A stretch of DNA of 64,000 nt from Streptomyces hoynatensis (lineage in GTDB: Bacteria; Actinomycetota; Actinomycetes; Streptomycetales; Streptomycetaceae), in the NCBI RefSeq assembly GCF_003626535.1, contig NZ_RBAL01000010.1:202559-266558 (forward strand), read 5' to 3'. Positions 32,628 to 40,903 of the stretch are shown here, one piece after another. Numbering within the stretch: the first letter of the stretch is position 1; every line of letters starts with the position of its first letter. A program made the translations under genes and the position numbers. Below the pieces are notes generated by a model that saw only the letters and a program-made list of their open reading frames with translations, made no database searches and had not been told where the DNA came from.

Positions 32628-34385
32628 TCAGTCGACCGGCGGGTAGGCGTTGGCCAGCAGCTCCTGGAACTGAGCCGAGAACCAGTGGCCGGACAGCGGG
32701 GCGTTGGGCAGCGCCCCGGACATGTTGTAGTTGTTGCGCGCGTTGCCCTCGTACGTCGGGTCGCACATCCCGTCGAAGCCCTTGCCCTCGTCGTTCGGGA
32801 TCTCCTCGCTCGCGCCGTCCGACTCCCCCGGAGGCTTGATCCACGCGTAGGCGTCGATCCCGGCCGCGGGCGCCGCGGTCGGCCGCTCACCGAGGCCCGC
32901 GCCGGACTGGTTGCACCAGTTGCCGGTCTGGTAACGGCGGTCGATCCGGCTGCCCTCGACGTAGGAGTTGAGGTCCGTCATCGCCGCCGGGCCCGTGGGA
33001 CGGTCGGGGCCGCCCCAGCCGTTGCGGGAGGTGTCGATCAGCATGCCGATCTCGGAGTTGAAGCCCTGGCTGACCAGCTCGTCGCGGAACGCGAGCGCGA
33101 AGGACTGGTTGTCGATGTAGTTGTTCCAGTCGACCCAGTCGGACTGCCGCACCGAGGTGCCGTTCACCGAGTCGGTGACGGCGTAGTAGGGCTCGGTGTT
33201 GGGGCCGTAGTTGGCCGTGTTGACGATGAAGCCCGCCACGTCGTCCACCGAGGCGCCGTTCATCGTCGCGGTCTCGTGGAACAGCTCCGCCGCAGGGCCG
33301 AAGTTGCTGTCCCAGCCGAGCCAGCCGTAGTGGCCGGCGTCGATGTAGTTGTAGACGTTCGGGATGTCACCCAGCTTGGAGAGGGCGTAGGAGATGCCCT
33401 CCTGGTAGTTCCCGTTCTGTGCCATCGTCTGGCAGTTCGCGGTGCCGGTGTCGCCCGAGACGTTGGTGATGAGGTTGGGCAGCGAGTCGATCTCGACGAC
33501 CGTGGCCACGCGCAGGTTGTCGTACTGCGCGTAGTCGCTGAGGATGTCCGCGATCGGGTCGATGAACTCCGACTTGTAGCGGTCGATCTCGTCCGGGCCC
33601 AGCTCGCCGTTGGAGGCCAGCGCCGCGCAGTCGCGGCCGGGCAGGTCGTAGATCACGGTCTGGAAGACGATCGGGTCGCCGTTCGCCTGCTCCAGGGCCG
33701 CGTCGAGGTGGTCCCTGAGGCTCATCCCGCCGTTGACGCCCTCGATCGCCGCGATCCGGTCCAGCCACACGGCGGTCGGCTCGTTGGCGATCGCGTCGCC
33801 GCCCGGCTCGGCCGCGGCCAGCGCGGACCACTCCGGGTTGACGTAGACGTCGGCGCCCTCGTACGGGTTGTCCACGCGGTCGCCGGGCGGGTCGCCGGGG
33901 TCGCCCGGGTCCCCGGGGTCACCCGGGTCGCCCGGGTCGCCGGGGTCGCTCCCGCCGTTGCAGGCCACGCCGTTGACGGAGAACGAGGTCGGGGCCGCGT
34001 TGGACCCCGAGTAGGAGAAGTTGCCGCCCATGCTGACCGAGCCCCCGGCGGCGATGGCGCCGTTGTAGGACTCGTTGGTGACGGTGATGTTCTTGCCGGA
34101 CTGCGACCACCGGCCGCTCCAGCCCTGCTGGAGCTGCTGGTTGCCACTGTAGGCGTAGGTCAGCGTCCAGTTGCTGGTCGGCGACGTGCCCGTGTTGTGA
34201 ATGGTGATGTTGGCCGTGAAGCCTGAGCCCCAGTCATTGGCGCTGTAGTCCACGTCGCACCCGAAGGCGGCGGCCGACGCGGTGCCCTGCATCAGGCCCC
34301 CGGTGCCGATCGCGGTGGCGACCAGGACACCCGCCGTCAGCAGCGCGGAACGCCTGCGTTTGGGTGGGGGGTTGGTGCGGCTCAT
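32628..34385 (-). CDS. Secreted GH6 exo-cellulase with N-terminal CBM2 (copy 1)
   Basis: 585 residues. Signal peptide to about 38 (TASA), CBM2 cellulose-binding domain about 40-143, a (DPG)n linker about 145-170, then a GH6 catalytic domain. The acid/base region is VIYDLPGRDCAALASNGEL, as in Thermobifida Cel6B-type cellobiohydrolases, which act from non-reducing ends. It is divergent from a GH48 gene with a nearly identical CBM2; a CebR box lies 86 bp upstream. A second GH6 gene without CBM2 is at 38837-40219. The linker is encoded by 9-bp repeats. Confidence 0.95.
   Translation of the reverse strand: MSRTNPPPKRRRSALLTAGVLVATAIGTGGLMQGTASAAAFGCDVDYSANDWGSGFTANITIHNTGTSPTSNWTLTYAYSGNQQLQQGWSGRWSQSGKNITVTNESYNGAIAAGGSVSMGGNFSYSGSNAAPTSFSVNGVACNGGSDPGDPGDPGDPGDPGDPGDPPGDRVDNPYEGADVYVNPEWSALAAAEPGGDAIANEPTAVWLDRIAAIEGVNGGMSLRDHLDAALEQANGDPIVFQTVIYDLPGRDCAALASNGELGPDEIDRYKSEFIDPIADILSDYAQYDNLRVATVVEIDSLPNLITNVSGDTGTANCQTMAQNGNYQEGISYALSKLGDIPNVYNYIDAGHYGWLGWDSNFGPAAELFHETATMNGASVDDVAGFIVNTANYGPNTEPYYAVTDSVNGTSVRQSDWVDWNNYIDNQSFALAFRDELVSQGFNSEIGMLIDTSRNGWGGPDRPTGPAAMTDLNSYVEGSRIDRRYQTGNWCNQSGAGLGERPTAAPAAGIDAYAWIKPPGESDGASEEIPNDEGKGFDGMCDPTYEGNARNNYNMSGALPNAPLSGHWFSAQFQELLANAYPPVD
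33957..34268 (-). repeat. CBM2-coding segment, left arm of a large imperfect inverted repeat
   Basis: The CBM2-coding DNA here and that at 34889-35200 on the other strand are close to identical over about 310 bp, with the divergent cellulase promoters between them. The translated modules differ at only about eight positions. Boundaries are approximate. Confidence 0.8.
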
Positions 34386-34470
34386 GAGAGTCCTTTCGGT
34401 GGTTGCCGAGTCCGATGCCCGACGCCCGTCCGCTGATGCGACCGGTCAGCGGCCGTGCCGGCGTCAAGCT

Positions 34471-34484
34471 TGGAAGCGCTCCCA
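34471..34484. promoter_or_regulatory. CebR operator upstream of GH6 copy 1
   Basis: TGGAAGCGCTCCCA differs from the palindromic CebR consensus TGGGAGCGCTCCCA at one position. It lies 86 bp before the GH6 start; a -10-like TACCTT is at 34502-34497 on the minus strand, so the box would cover the first transcribed bases. Confidence 0.85.
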
Positions 34485-34618
34485 CTGGTTGAAGGGAAGG
34501 TAGCGCCAACGCCCCGCCTCCGCCAGGGTTCTGTTCAAGAAATGTGTCGGTGACATGACCAGGAACCCCAGTTGGGGCACGCAAGTCACGCGTTCACCAC
34601 CGCCGATCGTCCAAGGTC

Positions 34619-34661
34619 TTGACGCGTACGCGTCTTGGCCACATCCTTGGGAGCGCTCCCA
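34619..34661 (+). promoter_or_regulatory. Promoter and CebR operator of GH48 copy 1
   Basis: TTGACG (34619-34624), 17-bp spacer, CATCCT (34642-34647), followed directly by the perfect CebR palindrome TGGGAGCGCTCCCA (34648-34661). Bound CebR would occlude the transcription start. Confidence 0.85.
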
Positions 34662-34731
34662 CTGGTTCTTCACTCGCGACCACTGCACGTGCGCAGTCAT
34701 GTATTCCGAGCCGCAAGGAGGAACCCCTGTC

Positions 34732-37416
34732 ATGCGGGTTCTCAGACGAGCTCCGGCAGGAGCGCCACCCCCATCGGAGGCGCGGCGCAGACGCCGCGCC
34801 CGCAGGGGCCGGATCGCCGCAATGGTCGCGCTGGCCCTCCCCCTCACCCTGACTGCCGGCCTGAGCCAGAGTTCCACGGCCCAGGCCGCCGCCTTTGCCT
34901 GTGACGTGGACTACAGCGCGAACGACTGGGGCTCAGGCTTCACCGCCAACCTCACGATCCACAACACGGGCACCTCGCCGACCAGCAACTGGACGCTGAC
35001 CTACGCCTACAGTGGCAACCAGCAGCTCCAGCAGGGCTGGAGCGGCCGGTGGTCGCAGTCCGGCAAGAACATCACCGTCACCAACGAGTCCTACAACGGC
35101 ACCATCGCCGCCGGGGGCTCGGTCAGCATGGGTGCCAACTTCTCCTACTCGGGCTCCAACACCGCGCCCACCTCCTTCTCCGTGAACGGGGTGACCTGCG
35201 GTGAGGACGAGCCGCCCACGGAGGAGGCCGCCGTCGTGGCCTCGCCCTCCTCGCTGGCCGTCCGGCAGGGGGAGACCGGCACCTTCGGCATCAGGCTGAA
35301 CACCCAGCCCACCTCGAACGTGACCGTCAGCGTGGCCCGCACCAGCGGGAACACCGGCCTGTCGATCAGCGGCCCGGCGACGCGCACCTTCACGCCGTCG
35401 AACTGGAACATCACCCAGTCGATCACCATCGCCGCCGATGCCTCGGGCAGCGGGTCCGCGACGTTCACCGCGTCCGCGCCCGGCCACACCGCCGCCACCA
35501 TCACCGTCACCGAACTCGGCGGCGGCACCGGGGACGGCGAGTACGAGCAGCGGTTCCTCGACCTCTACAACGAGATCAAGGACCCGGCCAACGGGTACTT
35601 CTCCCCCGAGGGCATCCCCTACCACTCGGTGGAGACGCTGATCGTCGAGGCCCCCGACCAGGGACACGAGACGACCTCCGAGGCGTACTCGTACCTCATC
35701 TGGCTGGAGGCCGAGTACGGCCGGATCACCGAGGACTGGGGGCCGTTCAACGACGCCTGGGAGCTCATGGAGCAGTACATGATCCCCGAGGCGGACGAGC
35801 AGCCCACCAACAGCTTCTACGACCCGTCCTCGCCCGCCACCTACGCGCCGGAGTCCGACGACCCCTCGGACTACCCGGCCGAGCTGGACGGGAACGTGCC
35901 GGTGGGGCAGGACCCGCTGGCCAACGAGCTGTCCTCGACGTACGGCACCGACGACATCTACGGCATGCACTGGATCCAGGACGTGGACGACGTCTACGGC
36001 TACGGTGACGTGTGCGGTGGGACGAGCGGCGAGCCGACGTTCATCAACACCTTCCAGCGCGGCGCGGGCGAGTCGACGTGGGAGACGGTCACGCAGCCCT
36101 CCTGCGAGGACTTCACCTACGGCGGCGAGAACGGGTACCTCGACCTGTTCACCGGCGACGCCTCGTACGCCAAGCAGTGGCGCTACACGGATGCGCCCGA
36201 CGCGGACGCCCGGGCGATCCAGGCGGCGTACTGGGCCGGGCAGTGGGCGAGCGAGCAGGGCAACGGCTCGCAGGTCGCGGGCGTCGTGGAGAAGGCGTCC
36301 GAGATGGGCGACTACCTGCGCTACGCGATGTACGACAAGTACTTCAAGCGCGTGGGCAACTGCGTGGGCGAGACGGCCTGCCCGGCCGGCAGCGGCAAGA
36401 ACAGCGCCCACTACCTGCTGTCCTGGTACTACGCCTGGGGCGGCGCGCTGGACACGAGCGCGGGCTGGGCCTGGCGCATCGGCTCCAGCACGGCGCACTT
36501 CGGCTACCAGAACCCGATGGCCGCCTGGGCCCTGTCCAACGCGGGCAACATGACGCCCGACTCGCCCACCGCGGGTGACGACTGGGACCAGAGCCTGGAC
36601 CGGCAGATCGAGTTCTACCAGTGGCTGCAGTCCTCCGAGGGCGGCATCGCCGGTGGCGCGACCAATAGCTGGGAGGGCCACTACGGTCAGCCGCCGTCCG
36701 GCACCTCGACGTTCTACGGCATGTACTACGACTGGCAGCCCGTCTACCACGACCCGCCGTCGAACCGCTGGTTCGGCATGCAGACGTGGTCGATGCAGCG
36801 GCTGGCCGAGTACTACTACACGACCGGGGACGAGCGTGCGGGCGCGGTGCTCGACAAGTGGGTCGACTGGGTCCTGGACGAGATCACCATCGGCGAGGGC
36901 GGGGACTACGCGATCCCGTCCGAGCTGTCCTGGTCCGGTCAGCCCGACACCTGGACCGGCACCCCGACCGGCAACAGCGGTCTGCACGTCACCGTCACCT
37001 CCTACACCCAGGACGTGGGCGTGACGGGCTCGCTGGCCAACACCCTCTCCTACTACGCCGCCGCCAGCGGCGACACCGCGGCGCAGGAGACGGCGGCCGG
37101 CCTGCTGGACGCGCTGTGGGAGCACTCCGACGGCATGGGCATCTCGGTGCCCGAGGAGCGCGCCGACTACAGCCGCTTCGAGGACGAGGTCTACATCCCG
37201 TCCGGCTGGAGCGGCACCATGCCCAACGGCGACACCATCGAGCCTGGCTCCACCTTCGAGTCGATCCGCACCTGGTACGAGGACGACCCGAACTGGCCCC
37301 AGGTCGAGGACTACCTCAACGGCGGCGACGTGCCCACCTTCACGTACCACCGCTTCTGGGCGCAGTCCGACATCGCCATCGCCCTGGCCACCTACGCCAA
37401 CCTCTTCGGGGGCTGA
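34732..37416 (+). CDS. Secreted GH48 reducing-end cellobiohydrolase with CBM2 (copy 1)
   Basis: 894 residues. Arg-rich signal peptide to about 52 (AQAA), CBM2 about 54-157, an Ig-like beta module about 168-262 (VVASPSSLAVRQGETGTFGI), then a GH48 domain of about 625 residues with YNEIKDPANGYFSPEGIPYHS and HETTSEAYSYLIWLEAEYG, which carries the proposed catalytic Glu. GH48 enzymes processively release cellobiose from reducing ends and synergise with GH6. ATG 34732 has AAGGAGG upstream. A CBM-free paralogue lies at 40904-42979. Confidence 0.95.
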   Translation: MRVLRRAPAGAPPPSEARRRRRARRGRIAAMVALALPLTLTAGLSQSSTAQAAAFACDVDYSANDWGSGFTANLTIHNTGTSPTSNWTLTYAYSGNQQLQQGWSGRWSQSGKNITVTNESYNGTIAAGGSVSMGANFSYSGSNTAPTSFSVNGVTCGEDEPPTEEAAVVASPSSLAVRQGETGTFGIRLNTQPTSNVTVSVARTSGNTGLSISGPATRTFTPSNWNITQSITIAADASGSGSATFTASAPGHTAATITVTELGGGTGDGEYEQRFLDLYNEIKDPANGYFSPEGIPYHSVETLIVEAPDQGHETTSEAYSYLIWLEAEYGRITEDWGPFNDAWELMEQYMIPEADEQPTNSFYDPSSPATYAPESDDPSDYPAELDGNVPVGQDPLANELSSTYGTDDIYGMHWIQDVDDVYGYGDVCGGTSGEPTFINTFQRGAGESTWETVTQPSCEDFTYGGENGYLDLFTGDASYAKQWRYTDAPDADARAIQAAYWAGQWASEQGNGSQVAGVVEKASEMGDYLRYAMYDKYFKRVGNCVGETACPAGSGKNSAHYLLSWYYAWGGALDTSAGWAWRIGSSTAHFGYQNPMAAWALSNAGNMTPDSPTAGDDWDQSLDRQIEFYQWLQSSEGGIAGGATNSWEGHYGQPPSGTSTFYGMYYDWQPVYHDPPSNRWFGMQTWSMQRLAEYYYTTGDERAGAVLDKWVDWVLDEITIGEGGDYAIPSELSWSGQPDTWTGTPTGNSGLHVTVTSYTQDVGVTGSLANTLSYYAAASGDTAAQETAAGLLDALWEHSDGMGISVPEERADYSRFEDEVYIPSGWSGTMPNGDTIEPGSTFESIRTWYEDDPNWPQVEDYLNGGDVPTFTYHRFWAQSDIAIALATYANLFGG
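34889..35200 (+). repeat. CBM2-coding segment, right arm of the inverted repeat
   Basis: Partner of 33957-34268. Long exact tracts, for instance the codons for NWTLTYAYSGNQQLQQGWSG, are shared between the two arms. The arms are about 620 bp apart. Confidence 0.8.
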
Positions 37417-37500
37417 CGCGGCGCGGGCGTTCGCGGGAAAGGGTGGGTGACCTTCGCGCCACCCACCCGACCCGCACCGCATGCACACGGGACACACACA

Positions 37501-37536
37501 CCGGAGCCCCGGGGCACACACGCCCCGGGGCTCCGG
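37501..37536 (+). terminator. Terminator of GH48 copy 1
   Basis: CCGGAGCCCCGGGGC (37501-37515) pairs perfectly with 37522-37536 across a 6-nt loop: a 15-bp GC stem. Confidence 0.85.
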
Positions 37537-37605
37537 CCGCGTCGAATACACCTTCGACGCTATGGTGTTCGCCACCCCACCGGTCCATCGCAGAAACGGG
37601 GAGCC

Positions 37606-38526
37606 ATGGACTACTGCACGACCTGCCGCCGGCATCTGAACGGCGCGTTGATCTGCCCTGGTTGTGGGGAGCTGACGCCCGGATACCTGGCCGGGGACAT
37701 GCGCCGGCGCCTGCCCGAGCGCGACGCGGCTCCCTCCTCGGACCCCACGGACGCCGGCGAGGCGGCAGGCGGGGAGCCGCCGCGCGAGGAGCGGGGACCC
37801 GCCCGCGGGCGGGTCGCCCCGCCGGCGGGCGAGGCCGGTCCCGAGGCCGCCCGCCCCGGTGAACGGGCGGGAACGCGGCCGCTGCCCGTCGCCGCCCGCG
37901 CGGCGGCGCCCGGGCCAGGCCCCGGCGGCGAGGAGGAGGCGGGCGACGGGCCGGGGGCGGGCGCGGTGGCCGCGACGCGCGAGGGCCGCGGCCGCCCGGG
38001 CAAGCGGCACGCCGCCTCCAAGCACCTGCCGCGCAGGTACGTCCTGGCCACGGTGCTCGGCATCGTCGTGCTCGGCGCCGCCGTCGCGCAGGTGGGCGAG
38101 ATGGTCATGCCGGCCGCCGAACCCACCCACGCGGAGCGCGACACGCAGGCCGCCGACCACTCGGAGGAGACCGAGCAGGCCGGCGACGAGGAGAGCGCGA
38201 ACGAGCAGGCCGGGAACGCGGAGCGCACGCAGCCCGCGGCCACCGCGACCGAGAGCGCGAGCGCCGAGGAGACCGCGACGGAAGAGGAGGAGGCGCCCGA
38301 GTCGCCGGCCGGGGAGAGCCCGCCCCCGGTGCGGGAGGACGGCAGCGTCCGGACGAGCGACGGGCCCACCGACCCCGAGTCGCCCTCGGACGGCGACTCG
38401 TCCAGCCCCGCGGAACCCGACCCCTCGGAGACGGACGGCACGCCGGGCGGCTCGGACGGCGGGGACGAGGGGGACGAAGGAGACGGCGACGAGGACGACG
38501 GCTGCTGGTTCCTCTGGTGCCCGTGA
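37606..38526 (+). CDS. Single-TM protein with N-terminal zinc ribbon, unknown function
   Basis: 306 residues. Begins MDYCTTCRRHLNGALICPGCG, two CxxC knuckles of a zinc ribbon, then about 120 disordered Pro/Gly/Ala/Glu-rich residues, one TM helix (YVLATVLGIVVLGAAVAQV, about 146-164) and a long acidic Glu/Ser/Pro-rich outer segment ending CWFLWCP. Similar zinc-ribbon/TM proteins are common in Streptomyces but have no assigned role. It lies between the two cellulase pairs, with its own promoter-like TATGGT at 37561-37566 and terminator, so it is probably not part of the cellulase regulon. Confidence 0.75.
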   Translation: MDYCTTCRRHLNGALICPGCGELTPGYLAGDMRRRLPERDAAPSSDPTDAGEAAGGEPPREERGPARGRVAPPAGEAGPEAARPGERAGTRPLPVAARAAAPGPGPGGEEEAGDGPGAGAVAATREGRGRPGKRHAASKHLPRRYVLATVLGIVVLGAAVAQVGEMVMPAAEPTHAERDTQAADHSEETEQAGDEESANEQAGNAERTQPAATATESASAEETATEEEEAPESPAGESPPPVREDGSVRTSDGPTDPESPSDGDSSSPAEPDPSETDGTPGGSDGGDEGDEGDGDEDDGCWFLWCP

Positions 38527-38548
38527 CGCCCCGGGCGCGCCACGGCAT

Positions 38549-38583
38549 CCGCCCCCCGGCACCTGGCGGGTGCCGGGGGGCGG
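38549..38583 (+). terminator. Terminator of the zinc-ribbon gene
   Basis: CCGCCCCCCGGCACC (38549-38563) pairs perfectly with 38569-38583 over a 5-nt loop, 22 bp after the stop codon. Confidence 0.85.
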
Positions 38584-38836
38584 CGCGTGGGGGGTCGCAT
38601 GGTGCCCGCGTGGGGCGATCGGGCGGCGCGCCCGTGTGCACGCCCCGCGTGGGGGACCGCGGAAGGGCGCGCGCCCGACCGGTCGCCCGGCGGCTCCCGG
38701 CCCCGCGCGCCGGGTGGCGGGCGGGAACCGGGAGCCGTCGTGGAACCTGCGGACTTCGGCATTCACCCGTGGCCGTGCGGGGTGCGGCCCGCCACGGGCG
38801 GGACGGGCCGCACCTGACCCTCGGCGGAGGGCCGGT
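38584..38836. other. Gap between the zinc-ribbon gene and GH6 copy 2
   Basis: About 250 bp of GC-rich DNA with no coding signal on either strand and no convincing regulatory site. Confidence 0.5.
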
Positions 38837-40219
38837 TTACAACGGCGGGTAGGCGTTGGCGAGCAGCTCCTGGAACTGGGCGGAGAACCAGTGACCTGAG
38901 AGCGGAGCGTCACCCAGCGCGCCAGAGGGGTGGTTCTGGTTGCGCGGGTTGCCGCCGTAGCTCGGGTCGCACATCTGGTCGAAGCCCTTGCCCTCGTCGT
39001 TCGGGATCTCCTCGCTCGCGCCGTCCGACTCCCCCGGAGGCTTGATCCACGCGTAGGCGTCGATCCCGGCCGCGGGCGCCGCGGTCGGCCGCTCACCGAG
39101 GCCGGCACCGGCCTGGTTGCACCAGTTGCCGGGGTGCAGGCGGCGGTCGGTACGGCTCTCGTCGACGTAGGTGTTCACGTCCGTCGCCGAGGAGGTCCCG
39201 GTGGGACGGTCGGAGCCGCCCCAGCCGTTGCGGGAGGTGTCGATCAGCATGCCGATGTCGCTGTTGAAGCCGTCCGAGACCAGCTCGTCCCGGAAGGCCA
39301 GCGCAAACGACTGGTTGTCGACGTAGTAGTTCCAGTCCACCCAGTCGGACTGACGCACCGAGGTGCCGTTCACCGAGTCGGTGACGGCGTAGTAGGGCTC
39401 GGTGTTCACGCCGTAGTTGGCGGTGTTCACGATGAACCCGGTGACGTCGTCCACGGTGGCGCCGTTCATCGTCGCCGTCTCGTAGAACAGCTGCGCGGAC
39501 GGGGCGAAGTTGCTGTCCCAGCCCAGCCAGCCGTAGTGACCGGCGTCGATGTAGTTGTAGACGTTCGGGATGTCACCCAGCTTGTCCAGCGCGTAGGAGA
39601 CGCCGGTCTGGTAGTTCCCGTTCTGCGCCATCGTCTGGCAGTTGGCGGTGGCGGTCTCGCCCGAGACGTTGGTGACCAGGTTGGGCAGCGAGTCGATCTC
39701 GACGACCGTGGCCACCCGCAGGTTCTCGTTCGAGGAGTAGTCGCTGAGGATGTCCACGATCGGGTCGATGAACTCCGACTCGTAGCGGTCGATCTCGTCG
39801 GGGCCCAGCTCGCCGTTGGAGGCCAGCGCCGCGCAGTCGCGGCCGGGCAGGTCGTAGATCACGACCTGGAAGACGATCGGCTGGCCACCGGCCTGCTCCA
39901 GGGCGGCGTCGAGGTGGTCCGCGAGGCCCATCCCGCCGTTGACGCCCTCGATCGCCGCGATCCGGTCCAGCCATACGGCGGTCGGCTCGTCGGCGACCGC
40001 GCTGCCACCCGGCTCGGCCGCGGCCAGCGCGGACCACTCCGGGTTGACGTAGACCTGGGCGCCCTCATAGGGGTTGTCGACTCGGGCCAGGGTGTGCGGG
40101 GCCTCGTCGGCCGACGCGAAGTTCATCGTCCCCAGCGTGAGGGCCATGGCGCCGGCCAGGGCGCCCATGACGAGCGTCCGCTGCGTGCGGCGCCGGGGTG
40201 GGGGGTTGGTGCGGCTCAT
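38837..40219 (-). CDS. Secreted GH6 exo-cellulase without CBM (copy 2)
   Basis: 460 residues. The signal peptide starts with the same MSRTNPPP as copy 1 and ends near FASA (residue 37); the GH6 domain begins almost at once (RVDNPYEGAQVYVNPEW), with no CBM2 and no (DPG)n linker. The catalytic segment VIYDLPGRDCAALASNGEL is retained. The catalytic domains of the two copies are very similar, with DNA-identical stretches (for example 38995-39102 against 32789-32896). It should act on soluble or already disrupted cellulose chains. The CebR box lies unusually far upstream (about 457 bp). Confidence 0.95.
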   Translation of the reverse strand: MSRTNPPPRRRTQRTLVMGALAGAMALTLGTMNFASADEAPHTLARVDNPYEGAQVYVNPEWSALAAAEPGGSAVADEPTAVWLDRIAAIEGVNGGMGLADHLDAALEQAGGQPIVFQVVIYDLPGRDCAALASNGELGPDEIDRYESEFIDPIVDILSDYSSNENLRVATVVEIDSLPNLVTNVSGETATANCQTMAQNGNYQTGVSYALDKLGDIPNVYNYIDAGHYGWLGWDSNFAPSAQLFYETATMNGATVDDVTGFIVNTANYGVNTEPYYAVTDSVNGTSVRQSDWVDWNYYVDNQSFALAFRDELVSDGFNSDIGMLIDTSRNGWGGSDRPTGTSSATDVNTYVDESRTDRRLHPGNWCNQAGAGLGERPTAAPAAGIDAYAWIKPPGESDGASEEIPNDEGKGFDQMCDPSYGGNPRNQNHPSGALGDAPLSGHWFSAQFQELLANAYPPL

Positions 40220-40581
40220 TGCTGTGGTTCCTCCAGACTTGCGCCGGCGCCGGACCCGCCGAGGGGCCGGTGTGCCGTCGTCGTGATCGGGAATGAACGG
40301 AAATCTCCGGCAGGTTCACCGGGGTCCGGCAGCCGTGCGGAGGCGGGCGGCGTCTGTCGCCCGGGGGCCGTCTGCGGTGCCTCACCGGCATCGCCCACGG
40401 GCACGTCGCACACCCACGCATGCCGCCGGGCCCCACCGTGGGCAGCACGGGGCCGCCCGCGGCGTGGCACCGCCCGGGAAGGGAAACGGACCTGCGGGTA
40501 CTCGTTCTCGCTCGCCGAACACGAGCCGGTGGCAGCCGGCGAAAACGCCGGCGGGAAGACCGGCAGGACGCCCGGCGAAGA

Positions 40582-40620
40582 GGGTGGGGGTGGATGTGGG
40601 GGGTGTGGGGGATGTGGGGG
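40582..40620 (+). repeat. G-quadruplex-forming tract in the GH6 copy 2 leader
   Basis: Five runs of three to six G separated by 1-7 bases (GGG, GGGGG, GGGGGG, GGGGG, GGGGG). The GH6 message would carry the C-rich complement, so the G-rich strand is the template strand. Confidence 0.65.
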
Positions 40621-40675
40621 TGCATGCGGAGCGACTCCAGGTCGTCAGGCACGCCGTCCGAGGCGTCCGACAGCT

Positions 40676-40689
40676 TGGGACCGCTCCCA
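40676..40689. promoter_or_regulatory. CebR-like operator upstream of GH6 copy 2
   Basis: TGGGACCGCTCCCA, one mismatch to the consensus at a central base. The downstream 90 bp match the corresponding region of pair 1 (34485-34560) well. Confidence 0.75.
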
Positions 40690-40790
40690 CTGGTTGAAGG
40701 GACGGTAGGCCACAAGCCCCCTCCGCGCCAAGGGGTCGTTCGAGAAATTACCGCTGACCTGCCCCGCAACCGCGGGATTTCGCAAGGGTC

Positions 40791-40833
40791 TTGACGCCTG
40801 GAATCCATTGCTCAAAGCTTGGGAGCGCTCCCA
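40791..40833 (+). promoter_or_regulatory. Promoter and CebR operator of GH48 copy 2
   Basis: TTGACG (40791-40796), 17-bp spacer, AAAGCT (40814-40819), then the perfect box TGGGAGCGCTCCCA (40820-40833). Geometry is identical to that of GH48 copy 1. Confidence 0.85.
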
Positions 40834-40903
40834 CTGGTTTCCGTGTGCACGCCACTGCGGGCGTGTGCAGCTCCTCATCCCCCACGAATCGCGAGGAGGC
40901 ACC

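Larger units (their letters stand above)
40220..40903. other. Divergent control region of cellulase pair 2
   Basis: 684 bp without a gene. It holds two CebR boxes, the GH48 promoter and a G-run tract. Compared with pair 1 (346 bp between start codons) the GH6-proximal side is longer by about 370 bp (40220-40670), and this extra DNA shows no ORF with sensible codon use. Confidence 0.6.

Noticed and set aside
33894..33950. Possible short CRISPR-like repeats
   Set aside because: The 9-bp repeats encode the (DPG)n linker of the GH6 enzyme; no spacers are present.
31410..34226. Plus-strand open frame of over 900 codons
   Set aside because: Antisense to the SRAP and GH6 genes, both of which carry unambiguous catalytic motifs.
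37417..38836. Mobile-element boundary between the two cellulase pairs
   Set aside because: No transposase, terminal inverted repeats or target duplications were seen; only a zinc-ribbon gene and terminators occupy the interval.
34933..39108. Open frame of about 1390 codons on the minus strand
   Set aside because: It is antisense to GH48 copy 1 and the zinc-ribbon gene; in very GC-rich DNA the strand opposite a gene often stays open. The protein has no domain and unnatural Arg/Val/Gly composition.
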